A DNA stretch of 64,000 nucleotides from NCBI GenBank assembly GCA_963930655.1, contig OZ005601.1:23622921-23686920 (forward strand), read 5' to 3'. This DNA is from Myrica gale. Lineage: Eukaryota; Streptophyta; Magnoliopsida; Fagales; Myricaceae. The position numbers and the translations under genes were made by a program. Positions 44,521-56,150 of this stretch are shown here, piece by piece; within the stretch, counting starts at the first letter, position 1; every line of letters starts with the position of its first letter. The notes under the pieces are model-generated. The model had not been told where the DNA came from, ran no database searches, and saw only the letters and a program-made list of their open reading frames with translations.

Positions 44521-46245
44521 GGTGGGGTAGGGGGCATGGTATGGCCCGCCTCCTCAGCCTCAGTAACCTGCTTAACCCCGAACTTGCAGTGAGTTCCTTC
44601 CCTCAGCTTAGAGCTACCACTCTTTACAGCAATCCCCCTCTTCAGCTTCGACATCGAGGCCTCCTTAGCTGACTTCGGTTTCTTCACAGTCACCCAAGAA
44701 GCCAGCGGTTGTGAATCCAGACCCCCCAAGTCAGGCTCCTTACAAGCCTGAGGACCACTGCCAGCAGCTGGGTGATGGATTGCCTGTCGTTTGGCGCCAG
44801 TGCCCATACCTCGGCGGTTTCGAAGACCCATCGACAAAAAGGCATGCCACTTATCCTTGCCTTTCCTTGAACATAAAATCCCTTCCTCCAACTGGACTGG
44901 CGGAATGAGTGGGCTGGGGACGGTATAGAGTGCGTGTTGGGCTGGAAGTGTTGATCCAGGGGGGCAGGTTCGGTCCACGTTTCCTTTCCTTTCCTCGGGC
45001 ATAAGGTCTCATCCTCCAGCTGGGCTGTCCGTGTGAGTGGGCTGGCCGTGTGAGAGGGGGCCAGCATATGAGCTAAACTTGCAGTGGAACGGTTGGCCCA
45101 GCCCAGCCCAGCACGCCTGTCTTCGCCTTGACGCTGTCGCGTGAACAAATTGAGCACCTCCTCAGCAGCTTTATTTGCCTCGACCAAGCTGCTTCCTTTT
45201 TCCCGTTCCACCAGCCGGACAAGGTTCATTTCAAAATTCACCGTCTCCTGCCACGCCTCTATGTCAGAGAGATTGCCGTTTGTAAGACATGGAGACGGCC
45301 CGACCACGCCTGCTGCGAGGGAAGTATCGCTGCATATAGCCTCCTTAAACCCTGACACTGCCCTTTCTGAAAAAGTCGCTGCCCCGACAGTTCCTGACTT
45401 CACCTCTGCAGATTGCAGATCAAGGAAATGGCCACGTGGGCCTACACCTTCGCCGGAGTCTCACGGCAAGACCCTTTGATCACACATGGCGGATAGGAGA
45501 TGTTTGGATGTGGTGGATGATGAGAGGGATTGTGAGGTCTAGGGAGGACCTTGTTCGGGGCAACGAACCATTTGTAATCTGATGTCGTTGCCATCATCCA
45601 GGGGCCAAAGGCAGTTTGGTCCTCCACCTGAATTGGAGGGGCAGTACACCCGTTCGATAGATGTCCCAACAGACCACAGTTGTAATAGAAGCCCGATAGT
45701 TTTTCATACTGGAATTGTATCCATGTAGGGGCACGGTTAATCCGAGGGAGATAGAATCCCAGGCTTAGAGGTTGAGAGATCCGAAGCCGAACCCTCACCC
45801 TGATGAATTGTGTAACCCAAACCCTCCTGTCTGACCGGAAGTCCACCTCCAAAACTTCACCGATCCTCTGAGCAGCCGACTCAGCCATCTGTTTAGTGTT
45901 TTGGCCCATGGGAAGTCCATGAATCTGAACCCAGACAGGGAATGTAGAAAAGTCCACCTCCTGCACCGTTTCTCTAAGGAGCAGGGGTTGGAGGATGAGA
46001 GGGAAGCCCTTGACATTCCATGGAGCCTGATCCAGGACCTTTTGACGACAATTGCTCGATGGAAAGGAGAATACGAACCTGTCATCAGCAACCTCTTCCA
46101 TCTCCAAGCCCTTGATGAAATGTCAAGCATGGAATATAGCCCCTCTAATGCCAGCCTTATTGAAGGGTTTATCAGAGAGGAGTTTCCCCACCAGACAGAG
46201 GTCCAGGACCCCTTCCTCTACACATGCTACCACCTCCTCCTCCAT
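44517..46245 (-). pseudogene. LINE ORF1 (DUF4283 / zinc knuckle RNA-binding protein), frameshifted
   Basis: An ATG at 46245 opens EEEVVACVEEGVLDLCLVGKL, KAGIRGAIFHA, a TGA in place of Trp, then HFIKGLEMEEVADDRFVF. The DUF4283 core follows (PWNVKGFPLILQPLL, VDFSTFPVWVQIHGLP). The zinc knuckle is damaged (GFYYNCGLLGHLSNGC, first Cys replaced by Tyr). Frame changes near 45440 and between 45000 and 44690 split the Ser/Pro-rich C-terminus. Inside it are two related ~125-bp segments (about 44863-44950 and 44986-45060) coding for similar PL..P.QLE...LC.RKGK phrases, a tandem duplication. ORF1 proteins coat LINE RNA. Confidence 0.85.
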
Positions 46246-46903
46246 CCTTCCCAACGTGCTCCCAGATCAATCCGTAGGAAAAAAGGGAGGGTTGAAGTAG
46301 CAAAGGTCACAAGAGACCCAACCAGGAGCCAATAGCTTCGGTACAAATGGTCCACCACCACCAAACACCCCACTAAGCTCTGTAGAGCACTCATACACCA
46401 ACTCTCCGAGCAAGGGAGTATAAAGAGCTCTCCAAGAGATCAGCCATAAAGGTTAGGAGAAACCACAGACTGAGCACCAGCCTTGGTCTAAGAGGAGACT
46501 ACTAACAAGGGGTTAAACCTCCAGAAAACTCTTCCAGAAAGAGTGGAAAAAACCTCATACAGGTTTAGTAACATACAAAGGAATGGATAATCACCTCTAT
46601 CCTTTCATAGAAATTATTATTCCAGCGAAGAACGTCGTGCACTGCCGTAGAGGTCATCGGAAACTGCTTCATGTCATCACCCGAGGATGAGTGGGGGGCC
46701 AAAGAGAATTCATTTGCAGGTGATGTATATGGTGCTGGAGGTGCCAATCCCGCTTCTCTCTTATACAGAATCCTGTTCATTTGCTAAACATTACGGCTCT
46801 CTCGCAACTCAGAAAAGATGCACATCCTAGCTCTTACAATGCATTCAAGGGCATGGACTGCACCCATTGGTGTGTTGCTGGGCTTCCAGACATATGGAAT
46901 CCA
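46246..46903 (-). other. LINE 5' leader with an unexplained open frame
   Basis: The leader upstream of ORF1. On the minus strand a frame runs from about 46901 to 46565 with a single [21 protein letters not shown], then after the stop [17 protein letters not shown] and KQFPMTSTAVHDVLRWNN. It looks protein-coding in composition but I do not recognise it, and it is not a usual LINE domain. It could be a host exon carried into the element. Confidence 0.5.
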
Positions 46904-46920
46904 TTTTTTTGCACCATATC

Positions 46921-48600
46921 ACGTCTCACTTAGTTAAACTTTATGATGTTGCAGGCTCAAGATTTCAAGTAGAAAGGAACGTAGATGAGGAGAAAGATGT
47001 GGTTGCAGAACATGAAGATAAAACTCATAGTTCTTGGTATTTTGGTTGCAAAGCATGTATTTTGAACCAGATGTATAGTTTGTATTCCTCGTATTCTGGT
47101 TGCAGAACATGTATATGAAATAGATGTGTAATTTGTATTTTGAACTAGACGTTATATTGTATTTTGAACTAGATGTATAGTTTTCCTAACGTCATGTTTC
47201 AGTTTTGGATCTCTGTGAACACAAAAGTTGCAAATAGCATCAATCTTTTGTTTGTAAATTCTGAAATAGATAGGTTTCGGGTGAAAAAATTGCCGCCCCT
47301 ATGCTTTTCTCGACCTTTATGCGTATGTCTGCATTGGAATTGGATTCCTCTATTTACAGACTTCAAGTATTACATTGGTAAGCAACAAGAGTTTCAACCT
47401 CAAAAGAAAGCCCAACTCAAAGGTATCTAATCGAAGAACAGAGTGACCAAGTTCAGGCGTTCATGACATTGGCTTCTGATTTGGATTCGTGCGAGGAAAT
47501 AAAATACCATAAGAATAATGGTCAGAAGGTTCCACCAATAAGTTTGCTCCTTCGATACGAACCCAAAGAATATATGTTCAATTATTGATTTTGTTGATCA
47601 AAAGGGCGTAATCAGTGCGTAAGGCGGTTGACACCTTCTTCGTCTATTTCATGAATGTGCTTTTATTTTTTTCTAAGCTCATGGATGCATGTGCTTAAAA
47701 CCAAGGTTTGGATGATACATTAATATAACGTCGCAGATTAATGCCAACCCAGAAGGAATAGGATTAAGGGCAATGACACGTTTCAGGTAGTGAGAAATGC
47801 TTCGTTACCTCGTATTCACTTGACCTGCACATTTTGCTCATCACTCATTTGTTGAAATTGAAGGAGATAAAAAAAGGATGAAAACGCGTGTTCACGCCGC
47901 AACGTTCGGAGGTGTGTTAAAAAATAAGTTGTAGTAGTCTGATCGGTACAGCAGTCAAGGCAAAAAAGGAAGACCTGACGCGCGCAGTCACGCTGGCTCG
48001 CTCAGCAAAGAGTTGAGTCGAGCCGATGATAGATAGACCTCATTAAATGAGGTAGCGGCCTATCTAACAATATTAGATCTGGAGGATTCAATCCAGACCG
48101 TAGGTCTGGATGTGTTTGGACCCATATGGTCTGGACTGAATCCAAACTCATCTTATTCATCATATTTTTGAATCTTCCTGTGTGCAGGAAATCCTTCGAA
48201 TTCCCCAGCACTTGCCTTATTAACTAATATAGCATGTAGTCTGCATGCAGAACCCTCGAGTTCCTACACTTTCAAATATGCATACTCCACTCATCAACAC
48301 AGCAGATTGCAATGTAGAAAGTAGATTTACTGATATGTACTGGCACAAGCTGTGGTCTGGTAAAATTCAAGTGAGATTAAAATTTTTCCTTTGTAAATTT
48401 TAAAGAGTTTACCTCTCATGATGATATTTCAAAATACATTATTCCATGTGTTATTTTCACTGATTTTTCAATTGAATCCACCTTGCAAGATTATACTTCA
48501 GTGAACTGAAATAACTTGGATAACAACGAACGTTGTTGGAATTTTCATCTTTTACCGTATATTTTAATTACCTTTTATTATGACCAAAAAAACTTACGTA
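46921..48600. other. Region without a recognised gene
   Basis: Contains related short phrases TTGTATTTTGAAC(C/T)AGA(T/C)GT repeated near 47050-47180 and a hairpin at 48084-48143. No coding region recognised. Confidence 0.45.
48084..48143. repeat. Inverted repeat, 16-bp arms
   Basis: GGATTCAATCCAGACC (48084-48099) and GGTCTGGACTGAATCC (48128-48143) pair at 15 of 16 positions around a 28-nt loop that itself contains another GGTCTGGA. Confidence 0.75.
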
Positions 48601-49799
48601 ATTATTGCAATATTTTAATTAATTTAGGCGTCCCAAAATTTTATAAAATATACTTTTACTTTTAACATAGATGCATCTTAAACCCATAGTTGTCACATGT
48701 ACTCTAAATTTTTTAGAGTCAATCTTTTGGTCATAGGATCGACTGTCATCTCTTCAGAAGCAATATAGTTCACTTTTATTTCTCATCTCTCCATTGTATC
48801 TTGATTATAATGATAACTTATATCAATGCCTTTTCCTTTGGAACTTTGTGTTCCACTTTTTATTAATAAGATAACAGACTCAGTATCATAAAACAGTACA
48901 TTGACCGATCTAGTTGGTATACCTAAATTTTCAAGCTTTCGACATAGTGTTTTATCCAGACTGCATTACTTACCACTGCGTTGCATGAGATATACTCAAT
49001 TTTCATAGTGAATTTTGTAACACTACTCTCACTAAAAATTTACCAGCAGTTTTCGACCGCTGTCTTTTCTCCGTAGGGGAATGTCTTCAACGACGTTTTT
49101 CATAAACACTGGTGATTCTCTGCCTTTTAACAGCGGTCGCTTAGCGGCATTTTCACACCGCTGGTAATTTTCTAGCCTACTACAACGAATTTTTAGCGGA
49201 GTTTTAAAAAAGCGTGAGCGTTTCCCGCTTATAGCAGCGGTTTTTTAGCAGCATTTCTAAAAAATGATGACATTTCTTCTGATTTTCAACAACGGTTTTT
49301 TAGCGGCATTTTAAAAAAGCGCTGGTGTTTCTCCGCTTATAGCAACGATTTTTTAGCAGCTTTTTTAAAGACACCGGCGTTTGTCCTAATTTACGACATC
49401 GTTTTTTTAGCGGCATTTTTAAAAACGTTTGCATTGTCCATGCTATTAGCATCGTTTTTTAGCATCGTTTGCGACCGCTGCTATAGGCGAAAAACGCTGC
49501 TTAGGTCAACTCAGTTTTTTATTTTTATTTTTTTGTATGTGACGGGATTTTTAAAAACATCATTAATTTTTTGGATATAAAAACTTAAAGAACAAGTATA
49601 ATAAACGAAAATATATTTGATCATGATTAATAATATTTTACAACAAACAAGAATCTCTACAACAAAAAGTAACAAGTTTCTAATATAAAATGACAATAAT
49701 CAATGATCAATTAAAATATTCAAATATTAAAAAACAACACAATAAGGACAAACTAAAATCTTCCTCCCTTTATACATCAAGGTCCTCTTTAATTCCTGT

Positions 49800-50745
49800 A
49801 ATTGAAAACAAATATCATAGTGAGGCTTGTAGTTGCCAAAGAAGGTACCCTTGAGGGTCTTTTCATTCAACAGATTGATAGGATGAGTCTTGAATAAATC
49901 ATCTTTATTTGGTACTCTAACAAGCACTGCAACACCCCAACTCTGACAAGAAGCAAAATTTTAATTTCACACAAAACCATATGAGATAGTTAATCCCATT
50001 TCTCTAATCATAATAAGAGAGCAAGCTATGAAATTTGTTTAGTGATGAAATCGTGAACACACTCAAATGCTGAGATCATGGCTTGGATGCTTCCAGTACA
50101 TTCAACATCCCGACCCACCCCTCCATCAATCATCTCAGCAATCACCTACACATCAAATCCAACCATCAAAATGGAACCTAATAGATTACAAACATGCTTG
50201 CCCTTCCAAATTGTTGATTACAAAGCAGCTTGAATCTTGGTGTTCGAACTAACCTCTTGAACAGGCTTGTCATGATCCTTTGGATTCTCAAATTCAGTGA
50301 CTCTAAACTTTTTGGATGTCAAAGAGAGTAGGAGTATAAGACATCACAATCACAAAAGGGAGCCACTTAATAAGATCAGGAAAAGATTATGCATGCGTGC
50401 AAATAACTAACTAACCTTCTTCAAAATGACTGGTGTTTAGATCAACAACAATGATTCTCGAAGCCCCCATCCTTGCCCCTTCAGCAGCCTAAACAGAAGG
50501 AAAGGAAGAGATTTAAAAAGAACTTTGAAACTATTTTCGCAGTTCCTAGACCAATAGAATGTAAAAACTAGAACAAGAACTTACAGCAAGGCCAACAACA
50601 CTCATTCCGAAGACTGCTACAAATTGACCCTTCTTGGGTTTTACAACATTCAAAGTGGCACCAAGACCTTCAAGCCACAATGTCTGTGATGCAGTTCTTG
50701 ACTTTATAAACCTTTTTATGCCATGAGTCAACAAGAGCATTCAGC
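49800..50745 (-). pseudogene. ADH: Alcohol dehydrogenase gene fragment captured in the CACTA element
   Basis: Five exon pieces of a plant ADH1-type gene in order on the minus strand: GLGATLNVVKPKKG and VAVFGMSVVGLA (50570-50690); AEGARMGASRIIVVDLNTS (50420-50490); VTEFENPKDHDKPVQEV (50250-50320); [18 protein letters not shown] (50045-50130); [20 protein letters not shown] and [11 protein letters not shown] (49810-49920). They are the NAD-binding half of the enzyme. Intron-like spacers remain between them, so genomic DNA was copied, not mRNA. The GLGAVGLA nucleotide-binding motif is altered to GMSVVGLA, and both zinc-site-rich N-terminal exons and the C-terminus are missing. Non-functional as ADH. 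Confidence 0.9.
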
Positions 50746-51556
50746 AGTCTTTGAGAATTTGACGACAAAGATGATGGCATAAATCTCTTCTTCTTCAAAA
50801 CCCTTCCTTGATATTGTAGGATTCCCTACAAGCATGGCACATACATATTAAGAATTTTATCAAGTTCAAAACAGATTATGGAGAAACCGTGCATGCTTTA
50901 AATACAAAGTACAACAATAAGTGATGACCCTACAAGAAGAAATCACATACAAGGTCTTCTACTACAATGACCAATCTTTGCAGGCTAGAATCAGGCTTCA
51001 TATATCACAAAACAAAATCAATAAACATATTTAGTCATATACATTAATAGCCAGTCTAAAAAGAATCCCAAAATCTTATAAAAATCAACTCCATCCTTTT
51101 CGTCCCTGCATCTAGTCCAAGAGTTCCCTTGATTAAAATTCAGATCCTAGAATAGTAAAGGGCTGTCTAAAAAGGATCCCGAAATCTTTACCTAGAATAT
51201 AATGAAGATTATTGTCCCGGAGAAGAAAAAACGCCCCGCGTGAGAGAAGTCTTGAGCGCTGGACGAGCACGACAGGGGCTGGAATGTGCGCACCATCTTC
51301 ACACTCCTGATAACCAACGCGCCCTCCCCCTCTTAACATGGGTATCTCTGTCTGCCCCACTTTGTGTATATGATATACATTGAAATCGACGTTACGATAG
51401 AAGCCCATCCCTTTTTTTGCCTGCAAAGCCATTCAATTCAAAATAAAATTTTGAAAACCAATCAGTAATTTTAATGGTTGTAGCTATGGCATATCGAGTG
51501 CGAGAGAGAGAGAGAGAAATAGAGAGAGAAAGAGGTTGGTGGCTGATGGCAGCAGC
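50746..51556. other. CACTA interior without a recognised gene
   Basis: A minus ORF at 51133-51432 (99 codons, MALQAKKGMGFYRNVDFN...) is not recognised; it may be another captured exon. A GA-rich microsatellite lies at about 51500-51530. Confidence 0.4.
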
Positions 51557-52208
51557 CAGGGGCGGAGAGAGAGAGGGGGGCAGCCGCCCCCTCAGTTGTA
51601 AAGCAAAATTTATAGGCGACTGAGGTTCTGAGAAAGGAAGCTTATGTTAGCTTATCGTTTTTAATTCGTGCCCCCCTCAGAGGAGACATAGGTTCTGAGA
51701 AAGGAAGCAGCAAAGAATGGCATGAAATTGGTTTGTCCCCCCCTTTCAGCTCATCTTTTCTTTTCATTGTTTATAGTTTCTATAACTTATTTAGATGTGT
51801 ACATTGGTGTTATCAAAATTCCTAGTCAGTATATAGTGAATATCAAAGATTGTGTTCTTGGGAAGTTACTTCAAACAATTTCATAATGGCTTGATGCTTT
51901 CTTTTTTTCCCCCTCAATATGGATTTCTAAAGGTAAGATGGGGATGAGTAACTCTTTGCTTTAACATGGCAAGTTATCACTTCCTTTATTGTTGGTACAT
52001 TAAGATGCACTAGTTGGGTTTTGAATCTATGATTTCATCCTCTACCCTCTCCTCACAGAAATCTCAAATGTGTGTTTGAGTGGACCGCAGTACTATATTG
52101 TAGATTTTTCCCTGTAGATGTACTATGCTATTCCTTCTTGAAAAACACTTATGAAGTTGCTAGCATGTTCATGGATCTTGTTGGTCTGATATGTCTGATG
52201 GAATGGTT

Positions 52209-52289
52209 AAGGTGCTGCTCACTACACCCACTACTCCAACAGCTCGTATGAAAGCCTTTGTTGAAGCTGCAGAAGGATTTGTCTACCTT
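52209..52289 (+). pseudogene. Tryptophan synthase alpha chain, single exon fragment
   Basis: Twenty-seven codons, [15 protein letters not shown] then [12 protein letters not shown], match the conserved [26 protein letters not shown] block of plant tryptophan synthase alpha chain, the enzyme that cleaves indole-3-glycerol phosphate in plastids. The exon ends at a GTAAGA splice donor, so genomic DNA was captured. No other exon of the gene is recognised nearby; downstream intron sequence is interrupted by the solo LTR about 70 bp later. Confidence 0.85.
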
Positions 52290-52359
52290 GTAAGATCCTT
52301 TTCTGTACTTGATGTTCCTCACCATGTGCATTTGTATTATTTCTTTTGTTAACTTATTC

Positions 52360-53577
52360 TGTAACGCCACGGACCCTAAAATTCTAAAGGGAAATATTTC
52401 TTATAAAATAAGGTTTTTTCACCAATGTTGTACAGCCTCAGCAAAATGTTCATAAACCGTAAAAGCCCAATTACATCACTCCGAGCCCTAAATTTACATT
52501 AGCATATCTGATATTTCCAGTTTCGATGAAGATCTCCCAAAATAATACAATATCGAATTCTCCAATATTAATCTCCAAAAATACTCTTGCAAAACACGCC
52601 TTCGAAGCACAAATCTATCTGAAGCTCCTCAAACTTCTCTAATTCTGTAAACTCTAAAAAATATGAGAATAAGGAGTGAGCTACGACTAGCTCAGTAAGT
52701 AGTAAGTCAATGGGAGTTGGGGGAAAAACAATTTTATCACAATAACCGAAATCCAGAATAAAACACCGTGAGCCATACCGAATCCAAAAATACAAGTTCG
52801 TAACAAAATATCCAAGGCCGCGCAATATAGGGAAATCACCAATGGTCGCACAGACCTCCAAATATCAGGCCACAAAGACCTCCAAATATCAGGCCACACA
52901 GACCTCCAAATACCACGAGGGGTATCAAATTGGCCACATAGACCACAGAGATATATCGTCAGCGCAAGGACAATTTTCACAGTATGCTGAAGTTATAAAT
53001 ATTTCAATTGAAAATCTCACAAAATCTCGACAATCTCAATTTACCCAAAATTTGTTCAGTTCCCCAAATAATACATCAAAATCATATAAAAATACGATAC
53101 ATGTTCAAAATCCAATTGAAGAACCACTTACCTCGAACACTTAACCAATCCTTAAAGCTTCTCCAATAATTGCCGAACAATCTCTCAAAAACTAGTAGCA
53201 CCACCCTAATCCAAATTTTGGTCTCTAATAAACATTCTCTACAAATATTTATTAATCTCAATCTCTGCACCTTTAAAATTCAAACATACCTCTATCCATC
53301 ACTTTTAAATTCAAATATAAGATCTTTATCCATATCTTTCAAATTCAAATATAAGAGTAATCTTTATCCATATCTTAACCTTTAAATTTAAACTCAAGAT
53401 CAAATATTTATATTCAAACATTTAAATTCAAATATAGATCACATCTCTATATCAGCACCTTTAAATTCAAAAATACGATTCAACCTCTATCCAAAAATCA
53501 AATATAGGATTAAGCTCTATCTATTCGTTTAAAATTCAAATACTCACTTAACACATTTTTCGGGACGGGATATTACA
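52360..53577. mobile_element. Solo LTR, copy B, with perfect 5-bp duplication
   Basis: Starts TGTAACGCCACGGACC and ends CGGGACGGGATATTACA (TG...CA). TATTC is repeated exactly on both sides (52355-52359, 53578-53582). 1218 bp with no internal retrotransposon sequence: one LTR remains after recombination between the two LTRs of a full element. Same family as 1551-2868. Inserted in the tryptophan synthase fragment within the hAT-like element. Confidence 0.92.
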
Positions 53578-55354
53578 TATTCAGTTGATTAAGTTGCAAA
53601 TTGCATGTGCAAGACAAAACTAAACAGCCTTTATAATTATTGGCTAGTTCTTTTATTTCTCTCTGTATAAAAAGGAAACAAAGTTATATCAAATTTCGTG
53701 TTTCCTTTGATATATCTTGTTCCACTGGAATTAATTTTCTAACATAATCATAGACAATCAAACTATTGGTGTTGTGGGAAAGAACATTTGAATTATGGTT
53801 GTGAAATTTCTCTCTCAGCAATGTATTTTATGGCACAAAGAGATTCTAGTTTTGTTGACATCGAATTATATTTTTCAAAACTGAAAGTCCACACCTCTAT
53901 TCTTGGTGGGATCTTGCTTTAAATGTCTTGATACACTTCCCCTGAATTTTCATTTCGATCAAAATGATTGTCTACATATTTCCTAGTAATACTTGTTTAG
54001 TATATCAGATACTCCTTTCCTTCATTGGAAACTAAAAGAACATGCATTCTAGAATTTAGGATTCATAGGTCTATTTTCATCACTCTTGAGTAGCCCTTAG
54101 CAGCACTAGAGAAACATATTATTTAAAATAATTTTCGTTTCTGCCCCCTATACAAAATTCCTGGTTCCACCACTAGCTGCAACTACGACAGATCAAGTGA
54201 GAGAAAAAGGCAGTCTTCGGTGAGCTGAGAGAATTCGGAGACAATCGAGAGGTTGGGCGTCGCTGGTAAGGAGACGATCCAAAAAACTGAGAGGAGAGGG
54301 AGTGCAGCAATATCTGGGAGGGGAGAGTGTGTGGCAAGGAAAAAATAGTGGTTTTTGACCAAGTAGCAGAGAGGGAAAATTGGGACTTAGCGCTAAGTGA
54401 AAATTTCTATCTCAGTTGTATAACTATCGGGAAAACTGGGATTTGAAGCTAAATGAAACTTTCTCTCGCCCTTGTATTTTATTTTTTCTTTAGTTGTGAA
54501 TCAATATTATATCATAATATAAAATTCATTTTGTTATTACACGCTAAACAAAAACTTTTTAGCCATCATTTGCAAAATTGATTATTTTAAGGGGTAAAGT
54601 CATAGTTAGCCCTATAAGTATGAGCAAAAATCAAATTAATACCCATAACTATCAATTCAGTGATTTGGGAGCCATAACTTTTAAAAATCATCAATTTTAA
54701 CCCCCGTCAAAATTAGGCTTTAAATCCAATGGAAAATCATGCAAAATGACCAAAATGCCCCTTTAAGACTGAAATTTAAAAATAAATAAAAATAACATCG
54801 GTCTTTTTAACAGAGGTCACAAAAAGCGCCGCTATAGGTGACTTTCAGCCGGACTTTTGTGACCGCCACTAAAAAACTATTGTTAAAAACGTCGTTGTCT
54901 TTTAACAGTGGTCGTTTTAATAGCAGTCGCGAAAAACACCGCTGAAAGTCACAAGAGTTTTGACAGCTGTTTTTTAACGGCGGTCAACAAAAGAGCCACT
55001 ATAAGTGACTTTCAGCGGCGTTTTCGTGACCGCTATTAAAACGACCGCTGTTAAAACCGAATTTTTTGTAGTGTCTGTTTCTTACATAACCAAGAAACAA
55101 CTGCTCCACCAAATAGAAATGCATATCCACTTGTGGATTTTCTATCATCATGATCTTCTGCAAAATTAGCATTTGTATAACATATGATTTCTAGATCACC
55201 AATTTCAAAACATTAGCCCATAATTCTAGTACTTTGTAAATATCTAAATATTCTTTTAACTACATGTCAATATTGATCATTTCTTGGATCAGATTGATAT
55301 CTATTTTTTTCCTAAGCAAATATTCATTCAACTAAAGAACCGCAAATCAAGGGG

Positions 55355-56150
55355 GGAGGGTGGTTATTAGAGTTCAAAATCTCATGGGGAATACAACGCA
55401 TAGGAATATTTCCTACAAGGTTTTAAGCAGCCGCCCATTTGGCAATATTATGAGTAAACAGATTAGCTCCACGTTTGACATGAAACACCTTCGAGCTAGC
55501 ATGATCCCGCAGCAGATGATTAGTGTCCAAGATGAAAGGCTAAATGGACCAATCTGATGTGAAGGCCTGATCAGAAAGAGCACGACAGTGAAGAGAGTTG
55601 CTTTGGCCTATCCTACAAGGAGACTACCGGGAGGGATTCTCTTTGTCCACACAAAGAATACAATACCACTATTGTTCCTGCACACCACTGCTAACATAGA
55701 GAAAGCAAGCCTGATTACAACATTAAGGTTGATTTTCCAGCTGTTGCCAATAGGGGGACCAACTAATGTCCTATTGAGGAGCAAAGAAAACTAGGTCAAA
55801 GAAAGACAAAGAGAAGCAGCAGGGTCTGGAGTCCCCTGGGGGATAGCCCCAAATCTGATGATTTTTCAGAGTATTCTATCGGGAGAGAAAGAGAAGCAGC
55901 CGAGTCTAAAAGGAAGGAGATCCACTCACTGATACTGCAGTCCCTAATCCGTTGCGTCTGGAGTCCCCAGGGGGATTCACGCCATGCAATCATAGCCAAG
56001 GGGCGGTAGAAAAATAGGTGCCAGAGATATTCCTTCTCTTGCTCACAAAGAGGGCAAGGTAAACTAAGAGCATCCAGCACAAGAGTACGATGCAAATTGA
56101 CACAACACAACAAAAGGTTCCATGCCAACTTCCACAGGAGCAGTTTAAGT
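55355..56150 (-). pseudogene. LINE 3' fragment inserted in the copia relic
   Basis: The minus strand encodes the zf-RVT region (LAWNLLLCCVNLHRTLVLD, CPLCEQEKEYLWHLFF, MIAWRESPWGLQ) and the RNase H tail (FHVKRGANLFTHNIAKW). It is a 5'-truncated LINE. Copia sequence resumes on both sides, near 56160 and near 55350. Confidence 0.85.

Larger units (their letters stand above)
40377..46903 (-). mobile_element. Near full-length LINE (L1-type) retrotransposon
   Basis: Flanked by a perfect 17-bp target duplication, TTTTTTTGCACCATATC (40360-40376 and 46904-46920). The plus strand begins with poly(T) at 40377, the element's poly(A) tail. Reading minus: a ~650-bp leader, ORF1 (DUF4283 plus zinc knuckle), then ORF2 with endonuclease, reverse transcriptase, zf-RVT and RNase H. 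The ORF1 stop and ORF2 start overlap as ATGA (44517-44520). Several stops and frameshifts inactivate it, but the domain order and both ends are complete, which is rare for 5'-truncating LINEs. Confidence 0.95.
51557..54175. mobile_element. hAT-like element nested in the CACTA element
   Basis: The left end is CAGGGGCGGAGAGAG, close to the common plant hAT terminus CAGGGGCGGAGC. The right end read inward is TAGTGGTGGAACCAGG. The inner edges are also alike: GGGGGCAG...GCCCCCT at the left and GCCCCCTATACAAAATTCC at the right. The flanks are GCAGCAGC (51549-51556) and GCTGCAAC (54176-54183), a 6/8 match for an 8-bp duplication. No transposase found. It contains the tryptophan synthase exon and a solo LTR. 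Confidence 0.55.
49030..55073. mobile_element. CACTA-type element carrying host gene fragments (6.0 kb)
   Basis: Left end CACTAAAAATTTACCAGC, right end read inward CACTACAAAAAATTCGG. TCT lies on both sides (49027-49029, 55074-55076). Removing the element and one TCT leaves an uninterrupted copia RNase H frame across the join, which confirms both ends. Subterminal arrays of AGCGGTCG/CGACCGCT and TTTTTAGCGGC-type words lie at 49040-49500 and 54800-55070. No transposase is seen. The interior holds alcohol dehydrogenase exons (49800-50745) and a nested hAT-like element with a tryptophan synthase exon and a solo LTR. Confidence 0.88.

Noticed and set aside
49021-49029. CACTAC at 49021 as the left terminus of the 6-kb CACTA-type element
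   Set aside because: Starting at 49030 gives a matching TCT on both sides and restores the copia reading frame; starting at 49021 gives non-matching flanks.
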